This document shows, one piece after another, positions 49,485-62,000 of a stretch of 64,000 nucleotides of DNA. Each line of letters starts with the position of its first letter. Position 1 is the first letter of the stretch. The position numbers were made by a program, and so were the translations under genes. Below the pieces are notes generated by a model. The model worked only from the letters and a program-made list of their open reading frames with translations, was not told where the DNA came from and searched no databases. Source of the stretch: Struthidea cinerea (lineage: Eukaryota; Chordata; Aves; Passeriformes; Corcoracidae); the NCBI GenBank assembly GCA_013397865.1, contig VZTI01003648.1, positions 62,001-126,000 of the forward strand, in the 5' to 3' direction.

Positions 49485-52400
49485 CATAACAGCTCGAGTA
49501 ATACTCCTCTGGCATGAAATACACATTTGAAAATGAAGCAGTGTCTGGGATGAGCTATGTTTGTTCAAACTACCAGAATTTTTTAAAAACAAAAGTTTTA
49601 AAAATCATTTGCTTTCTAAGGACACTGGAATAGAAGTCAGGTTTGAAAATCCTAGTGAAAAGTAGCACAGATTAAATGAGATAAAAGTTAGCAGTAAGCA
49701 GTGCAATGTTATGTATTTTTAATGCAATGCACCAATTTCATAAACCAGACATCCCCTGTTGCTTAATCTTTCCCAAAACTTCTGGTTTAGCTAAAAAGAT
49801 GGTTATCTTTTATATATTAATATTCATATTTGAAATCTTGCTAGAAGTAAGCTAGAAGAGCTACTCGAAATAATTTTTGCTCAAATGCAGCCAAAACGAG
49901 GAATTGCAAGGGGCATCTTTAGTTTCAAAATCAAAACATTAAGGGGTAAAGTGACAAATATCAGCTGAAGTGTTTCAGCAGTTATTAACAAAATAAACAA
50001 TTAGAGCAACACATCAAAAAATGAAAATCAAAAGAGAAGCTGCCAAATGTCTGAAGCAGTCTGGATGACAGTCTTACCTGAACACCACGAGCTCGCTGCT
50101 CTCCTTGTTTTCTCAGCAATAGTTTCAGTTAGCTAACTTATTTTAACTCCTTTTTTCAAAAAGAAGAGCATTAGTACATTCTTTACAGTGTATTTGACTT
50201 GTCTGAGTCTTTCCCAGGCTCAGCTGAGGCAGCTCTCCCTGAGGGAACTCACCCACCACCTCTTCCTGAGCACCATGTATCTCCAGCTGTGCAAGTGTCA
50301 GTGTTCCTGTGCTGCCCTGCAGGACTGCGTGGCTCAGAGGCCATAAACAACGGGCAGCTACTGAACTACTCCCTGTAACAAGTGCCAAAAATACCTCCTG
50401 CGTTGTCATTACTCACTCCAGTCATTCTGGCTACACATTTTAAGAAGCTCCTCCCACAATATTCAATCTCTCCCACAAAAAGCCAGCGTACCCAAGGGCA
50501 AAAAACAAGGAAGAGTAGGAGGCCTAAGGACAAAGAAAGCTGGTAACAGCAACAATTCATTAAAGGATGATTTGTGAATTGTTTTCCCCACCATCCTCCT
50601 AACCATAAAGACCTAACTCAAAACAGCTGGAAAAATGCAAAAATCCAGTAATAAATGACATGTCCTGACCTGGCTCTGTCCTTAGCAAAGCTGTGGGCTG
50701 TCAGGCTGTGGCTCCCAGCTGCATGTTTCCTTTCACTAACAAAAGAACAGATACAGTTATGCTGCAATGAACCTAGAATAGCTTATTTAAAAATTCAAAA
50801 TCCACAGGCTATTATCCACAATGCTTAAAAAAAGGACACACGTTAAAACAAACAAACAAACAAACACTTAAGTCATTGAGAAGAAACACACATTTAAGTA
50901 AGTTTTAAACGGAAAAAAACCAAACCCAAGTTGTGCAAAGTCTACTTAGTAACACTGCTGGCTGTGAGGATGTTGTCTTTACTCTACACCTAAACGTGGG
51001 AGATGTGTCAACTGTAGAGGGATTCAGTACAAACAACCCCTTCCCAAAATCCATGACTTCAGAACAGACTATTCATTCCCCACGTAAAAAACAGCAACAA
51101 AAGAATTGCAAGGGGAGCCAAATTCTCATAGTCCTTGTGGTGTAATTCCGACAGAAGCATCCTTCTACTGTTTTCTTTCTACCAAGAGCCAATTCAGAAC
51201 AATTCTTGGAAACATAAACCAGCCTATTACCCTTTACATCACAAAGTGGTTGGGGTTTTTGTGTTTTGTTTTGGTTTTTTTACTGTGAGACTGGATTATC
51301 CTTCTTTCTGCCCGCCAGAAATCAAAAATTAATCATTTCCATTATGCGACTAATTTGACTCTGGGGAAAAAAAACCCCTCAAAAGTGAATTTATAGGCTT
51401 CTACTCAGATGCAATAAACAAACTATACATTTTCAAAATAACAACTACTAGTAGAAACCTTTATTAGATAGTCAGAGAACTCTGAAACAGACTGGTAGGT
51501 AGCTTGTTTCTGTTTAAAAAGGAGAATTCATGGTGGAATCTGCAAGCGTATTTACGGCCACTAAACCACAATGTCAATGGAACAGTTACTACTTTTTCAC
51601 AGACTTCAAAGTTCCAATATCAGAGTCATGTTTTGGACAACGCTTCCTTGCTTTACAAAGATCATATTTTTGAAGATTAAAGAAAGACTAATCATCCAGG
51701 AAACCAGGTGACGCCAAGGAAACCCCAATAAAGCAAGAATCAAAGTCTTAAGCATCAAACACACACACAAAGCACAGCTCCCTTTTTACAACCATTATGT
51801 TTTTCTCTGTGAGTAATTTCAGTGACCAAGAATGATTCCTGTCAAGGATGAAATTTTGATGGCCCCACACCTTTTCTCTCCGTAGGTTATCCTACCTTCT
51901 AATAAATTAGTTAATTGCCTGAAGATCAAAAGAGCTTCTGTATGTAAGGTCTGCTTTAGGCCATGTTATCAACACCACACAACGTCAACTACTTCGACCA
52001 AGACAGATACTAAAATCAATTATTGCCAAATGAGAACATGAAAGCTTGAAATTGTGCCTCTATCTTTTTAAAATGTCCATCTGAAGTGCTATTATGAAAC
52101 ACCACACACTAGCAGTGGTCCCTAACTGATAATTAGCAGACACCCAAAGTCAAACGCCTCAGTGAGCTGTACCCAGCTGTTGGTGCTTTGTCATTCAGCT
52201 TTTCTGTGTAGGAGAGTCACAGGTGTGGAAACAAACGGGATGAAAACACTCAGTTCTGACCCAACAGTGCTTTCAGTTTTGTCTCGCACACACACCCCAC
52301 CCAACTGCCCAAAACACGTGTTTTTAACCAGGAATTAGGTCAGAACGTACCAAACCAATTTTTGGCTCAGCCTCCGTGCCACTGCGGGAGTCTGGCTCCC

Positions 52401-52867
52401 ATAACAGGTCCAAGGTGTGCAAGCTCAGTGCTGCTCTGAACTCGCAGTTGTGTTCCATTTCTCATACTTGCAGGTCTGAGAGAAATAACACTGCTCCAGG
52501 CTAAGTGTGCCCGGGACAAGCTCCCCTCCAGGACTCCTGGTGTAGTCTGAACAACACCTCCAGAACACGTAGTACCTTTCACCCGGCTCATACACAGCTT
52601 TTGATACAACTCTTAAATACCAGTTTACCTGTTTTCTTAAGAATGCCTAAAAAGGTGAGTTATTTTCAAAATTAGTATAAAGTTAAAAGAAACTCAAAAC
52701 TAGCTACAATCTATTTGACTCAAGCACAGCACCGCCAGAAGTTTCACACACACTATTTGGTGTTTCATGTTGTTTTTCCTTTCACTCTTTAAGGCAGTGG
52801 TTTCCACAGGTCAGTTCTGAGAACATAACGAAGCATGGTCCATGGCAATTCATGTTGCAAATCCATT

Positions 52868-52873
52868 TTTAAT
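52868..52873 (-). terminator. RALGPS2: candidate RALGPS2 polyadenylation signal (ATTAAA)
   Basis: The minus strand reads ATTAAA here, about 180 bases after the stop codon. An AATAAA at 53034-53029 is only about 17 bases after the stop and seems too close. Another AATAAA on the minus strand lies at 51465-51460. Which of these is used is unknown; mammalian RALGPS2 3' UTRs are long. Confidence 0.25.
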
Positions 52874-53050
52874 TTGGGGGACTCCACTCCCCAGCCATTA
52901 GTGGTTTTGTTCAGGGCTCCAGAGTTCAGAGATGGAGTTGACAGGTTCTGTTCTGGCACAGAATACAGCTGGCACGTTTTTCATCAGGACCTTGTTCTCA
53001 ATTATGAGATGGTTCAAATTGTCCTTTTTTTATTGTTTTGAATTTGCCTG

Positions 53051-53080
53051 TTATTCAAAGGTCATCAAGTTGGCAGGAAC
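53051..53080 (-). CDS. RALGPS2: RALGPS2 last coding exon (VPANLMTFE, stop)
   Basis: The final coding segment is only 30 bases: after acceptor GTTTCCAG it reads VPANLMTFE and then TAA at 53053-53051. It matches the human C terminus VPTNLMTFE apart from one residue. The 3' UTR continues to the left of 53051; its end cannot be fixed from sequence. The exon is far too short to be found by ORF length, so the match rests on the peptide, the acceptor and the phase. Confidence 0.93.
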   Translation of the reverse strand, partial: VPANLMTFE

Positions 53081-56000
53081 CTGGAAACAAAAATATAAAT
53101 GACAGAAGAATTTACTTCAGGTAGTAGCTACTTGCATTCGTCTATTTCACAGACTACACACCTGTTGAAATGCACATCATTCTGTCTTCAAAAAAGGGGA
53201 GAAGGAATGCAACTATCACCTAGCAGTAAAAATATACTTAGAGCTGTAGAAAACGCAGGTATAATCAAAATATTAAACTGCTGGAAGTTTTATGATTTTA
53301 TCATATGGCTGCAGAACTTCCTAATTTTGAGGACATTTAAGCTGACAGCAAAACAAGCTTAACATGATAAATCTCAGCTCTGCTAGACAAGGAGAACCCT
53401 CTCGCCTGAGCCACAGCTAGAAAATTCTAGGCACGCAGATCAGTGATTGATGTAGGCCCCTTAGTCTTTTTTTAAGAGTACTTTAAAAAATGAGGCATAA
53501 ACACTTGTTTGGGCTTCTCCCCGAGGAAACCTGAATGCCTGCTGCAGACATCACTCCCTTTCACGAAGATTAAAGCTCGTTTGCAATACATTAGTTTATA
53601 TTCCCATTTTCTCTCCATCAGGAATCTGTCTGACAGCAACATCTCTTGTTTAGCCGGGTTATTAAAGAGCCACCACATTCCTGGTGACTGTCAATAAATA
53701 GTTGGTTTGGTCAGATATGAACCAAGCATTTCTTGCTTTGCATTTACCATTTACCTGCAGAAGTAAGAATGCTCAGCTGGGCTAAAGTTGCACCATTAAA
53801 ATCAAAAACAGTATCTACTAAAATACTATTTTAAATAGTACTTTAATAATAATACTAATGTTATTTTAATTACATATTAAAATAGTTCTTACTATTGTTC
53901 AGCTGACTAGGTGTTTATACTCTATTGAAAACACATTTAAACATCCAATTTTTCTAAGGCAGTTGTGCTGTTAACAGTAATAAACAGCACTGTTAACCCT
54001 TGGTGAACCAAAGCTGTGTTCAGAGGAGTTTTGCACCACTTACTTGCAAACTCTTTGCCACTAATTGCTACTATTCCCACTTTCTCCAGCCAGGAACACA
54101 ATTTCTCTCCTTTGCACTGTCTCAAATACCTTCACAGGAGCTTCTGCAACCCTCCTTACTTCTTAAGATCTCTCTCAGAGGCAGAATTGAACAAGAAAGC
54201 ACAGAAGGATCTGGAAAAGCCTTTTTGTTTCCCCTTGAAATTCAGTAGGATTTCTGCTCTGGGAACTCCATAAACAAACGTGCAAAGAGAAGGAAGAGTT
54301 CAGGGAGACAAAGTAACTTAGAAAGGATTTTGCTGATGAAAAAGGTCAGTAAGAATTTATACCAGAACAGCATTTAGTAGGGTTGGAGCAGTCTTGTCTT
54401 CCTTTCTGATTCATGGAAAATGCTACTTTTGCTTTCAAAGACTGGAAAATGTACCAATTGTACACATTTTAGGAATACAAAACACATAAACAGCAGAAAA
54501 TACGCATGCCCATGACCTGAAAAAAGGCCCTTCAGGAGAGTTCTCTGGAATTGATATTGAATGCTGCAGTTTACAGCTCTTTATATAAATGTACAATAGC
54601 CTTTTCAAATGGGCAGTACAGAAACACTGCCACTCGGACAGGTGTTTTAGAGCATTCCTTGCATTTCCCCAGCTGCTTTAAATTAGCCTCAAGGTAGCCC
54701 CAAATCTTTCTTCATTACCCCAGAAGCTCTGAGGACTCGTTTGCAAAGGGAGAACCAGAAAAGCCAAGGCAAATCACTCAGCACGTGGGCTGGGTGTAGG
54801 GGCTGCTCAGGGAACACACAAAGCCCGCAGTGACAGCTTGGGCAGCTCGAGGGTCCATCGGTTCCGAGCTCCTAAAAGCTCATGCCTTTCCACTGTCTTG
54901 CTCTCACCTGTTGTCTGTTGCTTTGGCAGGCAGCACTCAGGTGTTTAAACCAGAGCATTGCATTCATTCTGTTTCCAGCTTGAAATTTATATGAATTTCC
55001 TAAGAAAGAGAAAAAAAAATGGATAAAGAAACACAAACAATGCTGTACACTTAAAGCCTACCCATATTCAAGTACCTAAATTCATAATAGAAGGTTCATA
55101 AGACTTTACACTTTGTCTGGATTAAGTGCAATTGCTCGACCTATTGAAGAGAAGTTTCAGCTTGCCTGTCTTCCTTTCCAGCATTCTAGATTTCAACTAA
55201 TGCCTGCATCAACTAGGAAAGAACAAAACATCCCTCAAAACAAAAATGCTTTTGTTCAATGCCATCATTGCAATTTGTTTATAACATCATGATTTTTTTG
55301 ATGAAGTGCAAGATACCACTGAAATGGACCCTGGAAAGCTACACTTGAAAATATCTGAAAATCACTCCTAAATGAATTGATACATTTCAGACCAGTATTT
55401 TCAGTGGCTGGAGTTACACAGTGCTTGTTTGGGTTCAGGAAGGTCAAGTGTTACAAAAACATTTCAGACTGCTGACAAGCACTCGCACTTCATACCTCCT
55501 ATCAGCGGTGCTAGAAGAGATGTTTGGAAATAGAACGTACTAAGACTTGAAGCAAACAAAGCATTAAATAATTTTAAGCTCCTTTATCAGAACTTCTAGT
55601 AACCTTCTTTCTGCACAATTTGAAGTGCCATGGAAAAGTAACATTTTCTTCAGAGTTTTAGCTGAAAGCAGGCACTGTGCTGGGGTAATGGAAATCCACA
55701 GACTTCTCCACATAACAGTCAAGATCTCTGAGGGGTTTTCCCTGCTAATAGCACTACATTTGAACAGAGGGTTTGGGTTATGGCTTTCATTTGGAGAGAA
55801 CGGACTGCTCAAGCACCCAGTGTTAGCTGAATGGGTTTTTTTTATTGTTACTTACATTTTCACACATGTGAAAATGCCTCAAAGCATTCTAAATAGAGTT
55901 GAAATGAATGCAGATGAGTATTTCCAATTAAAATCACATCTAGGGTTGTTAAAGAGTTTGGAGACTTCTTAGAACTCCATGAAGACCAAGGATTCTCCAT

Positions 56001-59000
56001 GGGTTACTGCTCCCATGGCATTCTAAAGGCAAACACAACACGTTGGAGAGCAGCTGAAACTGCGAGGATGTCGCCTTTCACCTGCTCGGTTACTTGCTGA
56101 CAAATGACCTCAGCAAAGCAAAGGCTTATTTTGGGAATCAGTGCACTGCTTACCCTTCTCCGAATCAGTCAATAAGAAGAGATCTGGATGCTCAGGGTCA
56201 TCTGCCATCATCACCATCCAGCCCACCACTGAGACGCTCTTACTCGGCGTGGATTTGAACTGGAAATACAAACGGAGATGGAAACGGGGTTAGAACCAGA
56301 GGCCAGAGCTGCACAGAGCAAGCACCCAGAAGGGCAGTTCCTCTCAGGGACACTGCTAAACACTGGGTAACTTCAAACGAAGCAGAGCACCTCGCAAGAT
56401 TAAGAAAATTAACAAAGCTTGTATGAAATTAGTGAAAACAGAACTTAACACAATGAATGATATTCGAAACAAATTAAAAGGAGTCTCACCATCTGCAAAA
56501 GCTTGTTAGACATCTGATCTGCACTGCAAGACTACAACAGCACTCCTCACCACATCAGTGCACACTTGAAAGTACAGTATAGCTCAAAAGTGTATCAATA
56601 AATGCAAACCTATTCCCTCCACTGTTCACAGACAGAAGAATTGAGCTTGCCTGTGCTGTAACTATTCACAGTTAGCATGCACTAATTATTATAGTAGTCT
56701 GTAATTACACATAACATGAGTCCTGGGGACAAGACGACACAACTGTGTAATTAAATATTATGATCTGATGAAATAAATGGATCAAGTGAGGATGTAAATT
56801 CAATAAATAAGTGCCCAGAAATGGGCAGTTGTGCTCATTACTGACAAGATGTTCAAAATGATGGGGCTTTCCTGTTCCAGATGTTATTCATGCATTGACA
56901 GGTAACCCAGGCCTAAGCACAACACTTGTCTTTGCTACACTAGTCCCTCTCCTGACAGCTCCTTGATGCCACTGTTTTTCATTCACTTGGTCACAGTATT
57001 ACTGCCTCCTTCTCATGCTTCTCTCAGTTCCAGGCTCTACTCACCCAATAAATCCAACTTATTTCCAAACCATACGCTTCCTTCTCCCTGGCCTCCTTTT
57101 TCACCTATTAGTAGACCCTCCCAATTCGCTTCTCCTTACTTGCTCAGGCAGTCCCACCCATGCCCCAACCCCTAACTCATTCAGTTTCTCTCATGTCTTC
57201 AGCTGCCAGGTCTCCTCTTCCCACATGCTTGGGTCCAACAGAGGCTTTTCCATCAATCCCTGCCCTTTCACCCTCTGCAGTGCTTCACCTCACTTCTCTG
57301 CCCAGGAGGTCTAACTCTGGTTACCCTAATGCTCGTCCTCACCAGATGCATCTTCCTCCTGTCTTGTGAATCCCCATTCCAACCTCTTTATTAGCACAGT
57401 AATCTTGATCTCTCTTTAATTACATTATTAGAAACAATAAAACATCCTTGAGATTGTTTTGGCTTTAAGTCATTAAAATTAATCTGTAAGTTCTAAAATA
57501 CTTTTGTTCTTCATGCTCATGCCACAAGGCAGATGGACAACATTAAGCATCAAGTTACTTTTGTTTCATTTTAGAACTATTGCTTTAGTATTATAAACCT
57601 GGAACTCTGGTTCAGCCAAGGAAAGAGTTACTGGTAATAAGCTGGAAGGCACCACGAGCAACGTAAGAGTTTATAAGAATGTTCTCTGCATGGGAATACA
57701 GTTACTTCATAAATATATTCCATTGCAAGTCTAATGTCAGTTATTCTAATCTATGCCACAGATTAACTGAAGACCTGGAAGGTCACAGAATCATCACGGA
57801 ATCACGGCTCCAAGCCCCATCCAGTCTGGCTTTGAACACTTCCAGGGATGGGGCAGCCACAGCTTCTCTGGGCAACCTGTGCCAGGGCTTTACCACTCTC
57901 ACAGGGAGGAATTCCTCCCTAACATCCAGTCTAACCCTGCCTTTTGTCAGTTTGAAGCCATTGTCCAGGTAAGTTTATCTGTCTGGGACTTGCACAACTG
58001 GCTCCATTTTAAACCCTTGTTTAAAATCCATTAGAACTTGGAATGAACAGTAGTTGAAAGAAAAAGCGTTTTAACCAAGTTCAAAATAGTTTAAGAGTCC
58101 AGGTTCTTTGTATATACACACTAAAATCAAGCAACTCACAGCCTTTGGGAGGTGGACAGATGTGGTGATGCCTCAAAAGAGGAGAAGGATAAATGATAAA
58201 GCTCTATCAGACAAGATTTCATTACAGTGAGGGCTGTAACTCCTTTTCAAACAGAAACTGAAAGTTCTTTGAGGAGGCAGTAAGTAATGTCAGTCTGTAG
58301 TGAACATTAAGGCATTTTATCTGAAAGAAGGAATAAAGACAAGGAAAGGGAATAAAGGTAAGGATATAGCTCATGAGTTCTTTAATAAAAGGGAAGTGTA
58401 TATAAAGGATTTGTTATAGACTCACTGACAACACAGCCTCAAAAGGTAAGATGGCACAACTTAACATTTAAAAGGGACCTGCAAAATGCAAACTTCCAAG
58501 TAGTCCTAAAGCATTAACAGGTCCTTTTCACAGAGATGGAAATTTGAGTCACAAAGCAGCTTTAATGGATTACACATCAAAATGTACCTCTTGAACAACA
58601 CTTACTTCTAGAGTTTCATGGAAACGACACGTTGGGCTTTCCTGCCTCAGTTATATATCCCAACAGGTATCCACTATGTGACACTGCCACGCACCCCAAA
58701 CTGCTACAGCTCCTCGCTCTTCATTTCACTCACAACAATCACTTAATCATGGTGCTTCTCCATAAAATGAAAAGCTCCACACAAGGAAAGTGTTTCCTGC
58801 CAGCATCAATCCGTCATCGCTTGAAACACGTCAGCTTTCCATCCCTGTGCTCGGCTGGATTTGTATTCCGTGTTTACACAGTCCCCCAGGGCAGTTCATT
58901 CTCTGCTGATGCACAGAGCCTTGCTAACAGCAAGTCTGCTTTGTTAACACGAAGGGAATGAAAGCTTCATTGTAATTTAATGTTCCTGGTTCCTATTTGC

Positions 59001-62000
59001 TTTTTGTAATATAGGCCACCGGAATGACTCTTATTATACACATGGAAAACTGCACAGCTCTGGCACTAGGCTTCACATAATTGATTTTTGCTGTTGTTGC
59101 TGTTCTGAGCTCAAGGGCTTTTGTAAGTAAATTTTTGAATCAAAAACTCTGAATTAATTTGTTAACAGACTTTTCACTCCAACATTTCGGCACCTACAAA
59201 TCTCCTCCTCCACACCTCCTGTTGAGATTCTACAGCTTTCTAATATTCAAATCATTTTCTCGGTGGCTGAACATCCTTCCCAAAATGACAGCATTCTTCA
59301 TCAGGGTATTTCAGTGAAAGTGCCTGAGCCACAACTATCAAGTTTTCTAGACTGCAAATAAATGGATCTAATTTTGATTATAGCATGCAATGGATGGCTT
59401 GGAACAAACAAGGGCTTGTGCTCAAGCATGAAGCCTTAAAAAGTCTCTGTTGCTTTCCAAGTACCTACAAACATGGAAAAATCTCTCATGCACGCTATGT
59501 TGTCACAGAAATTGGCAAGACTCTCAGTCCAATCACTATAAACAGTTATTTTACAGGTGTATTCACATTTTTCAGGGTGCTTATTTAAAGTCTAAGTTCA
59601 AGTGGCTATTCTTACTATTGCCCTTTTCTGAAGGTGCACAAGCGCTAGAGGTTTTCACAGAGGCTTCTCTGTGAGTACCACTTCAGCACAGGAGAGAAAA
59701 CCACTGTCCACACATTCCTCTCAGATTGTGCTGTACTACATCTCTGGGCCCTGAAGTTCACGTGCTCATTTACAGACAATTCTCCATTACTGCAGTAATA
59801 ACTGAAACCTGTTCACTATTTAAAATCAATGCTAATTTTATGCTGTTGCTCTTAGGAGATGCAGCACACAATACTGGATGCACTCCTTGGCCTCTGACCA
59901 CAGGCAGGAGAAGAGCTGGCTTGTCCGTGTCTAAAAGGAAGGGGATTTCTTGCCCTTTTTGCTGAAATTACGCTGGGATTTTTATGAGGTAATTTTCCAA
60001 AGAGGTTGGCTATTATAAGCCTGGAAGAGCTTTGAGTGTCGGTGCATTCCAAGCTGCCTGGAGCAATTGCAGCAGCAGAGTGGTCAAAAGCATGCCTGTA
60101 ATCAAGACACGTTTACCATGAGAGCTCCAGCCAGGAAACTTTATATAGCAGACTGACTCTTTGTTGCCAGCGTTCCTTTCCATGTCACAGAGGCCTTGAG
60201 AAAGGAAGCAGAAAAGACAGATGTTTAAATGGCTCCAGAAGATGCTTGGAATATTTTGCTGAGGTAAATCTCCAGTGTATCAATCTTTGAAAAAGAAAGC
60301 TGCTGCTTCAAAGTAGACGGCATCATCCTTTTTATCTGGGAAGTAAAAAACCCCAAAGCCTAAATCTAGCCTTGGATCTCTTCATTTTGCAGAGCAAAAC
60401 TCTTAGGAATATCACTGGACAGTATCTGGAGCATTTACTCATGCTCTAGCTATCTAGGGATGATTGACCATCTGCAGTTCATTCTCTCCTGATTAACTTT
60501 GCCTGAAAATGCAACCAAATGTGAACTGAAGCGTGACCCTTGACAGGTCATCTCCACAGACTCCAGAACCAAAGCTGAGGCTTTGTACAGCAACTCTGCG
60601 GTGAAATGGATGGAAACCTAAGCCATCAATAGCCAGGCTCAAAGTGCAACACAGGCAGAGCAGCTGAACAAGTTACTGACCACCTATTATTGGCCTGTTT
60701 AATAAACTGGAACCTCTTCCCCAGTCCCTCAACCTCAGCAGCAGTGACCAGGTTGTTTTCCACCTAAATTTCCACATAAAGGTCATGCTCTGAGTTAGAA
60801 CAACCTCTGCAGCAGAGGCTCGCTGTGAACACTCGTTGCAAACTATTTGTTTCAAGAGAAGACAACCCAAACTGTAGCAAATAGTTATTACAGTATGTTA
60901 ACCCTGACTGCACCTGGGAAACCAAATCAGAGACTGAGCTCCACAACAGGCTTTGCATCCACAAATGTCTGCTGCCCTAAAAAGCTCAAAGCAAGACAGG
61001 AGCTGTGTACAGCCAAATCCAAGGCTGTGCTGGACAGTTCAGCCCAACTTCATAGAACCAACTATTAAAAAGAAATTGATGTTCTCCAGCAGTCACTGCT
61101 TTTAACTACCACTCCTCTTCCTCCCTTTCCTGGGAACTGCCTTGCTCAAACTCCTCTCAGTATTTGCAAGAACGAGCCTGTAGGCTCCTAATGGGAAATC
61201 TTGCCCACCCTGGACTCAAATGTGTCCTCGCCTCTCTCTGCAAACTTCCTTACTGGTCTGCTGAACATCCTTGGACAAAGAAACACAAGCACACACACAC
61301 ACACACACACACACACGTGAGACAGAATTTGGCTTCTTAAGCCTCTGTTCACCAGCAGTTTAGATGTTGTAGCTGTCACAAGATATCAGTGACCCGGGGA
61401 ATATTAGAAGTCAATTCAAGAGGTTTAGAAAATAATCTCTGAAAGAGCATTCTGAATGGATGTGGCTGTATCTCCAGGCAAAGTAAAGGCTTTTGCAGGA
61501 ACAGGGAGTCAAAAGGATCAGGTACCAGACTTTTTACCTTTTTCCTTTATTTACTTTTTCTAAAGAAAGGCAAGACTATTTAAATGATTGAAATTGTTAT
61601 TCTGAAGGAAATGTGTAAGCAGTGAGAGTTCAATGTACTTAATTCCCAAACAATATAATTCCTTGCTAAGCAATTTTTTCAAGTTCTCTAAACCTGCATG
61701 CTATTTAGATTGTTTTAAAATGCTAATACACTAGAGTGAAAAAGCTTCTGAACAAAGAGATGCAAGTCTGGTAAAGTCCTCCATACTTTTGTAAAGAACA
61801 GTGAACCAGAGAGACTTACAAATACATATTCCATTCCTGAAAGAAAACAAAATGCAATTTTGGCACAAAGCCTGAAGGAATCACAGCAGTAACAGGAACA
61901 CAAAGTCTGACCTTACCACAAAAATTTATTTTCCATTTCTCAACGTTTCCAGAAAAAAACAAGCAACTAGCTGTGAGTGACATAATGCCAGCACAAGTTC

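Larger units (their letters stand above)
38650..53050. other. Intergenic to RALGPS2 3' UTR
   Basis: Contains the MIR-like remnant, the CR1 copy at 43276, the 40-bp tandem repeat and the 49.4-kb inverted repeat. The right end, from an unknown point up to 53050, is RALGPS2 3' UTR. No other gene is supported. Confidence 0.65.

Noticed and set aside
53029..53034. AATAAA 17 bases after the RALGPS2 stop as its poly-A signal
   Set aside because: This would leave an implausibly short 3' UTR; it may be chance in a T-rich stretch.
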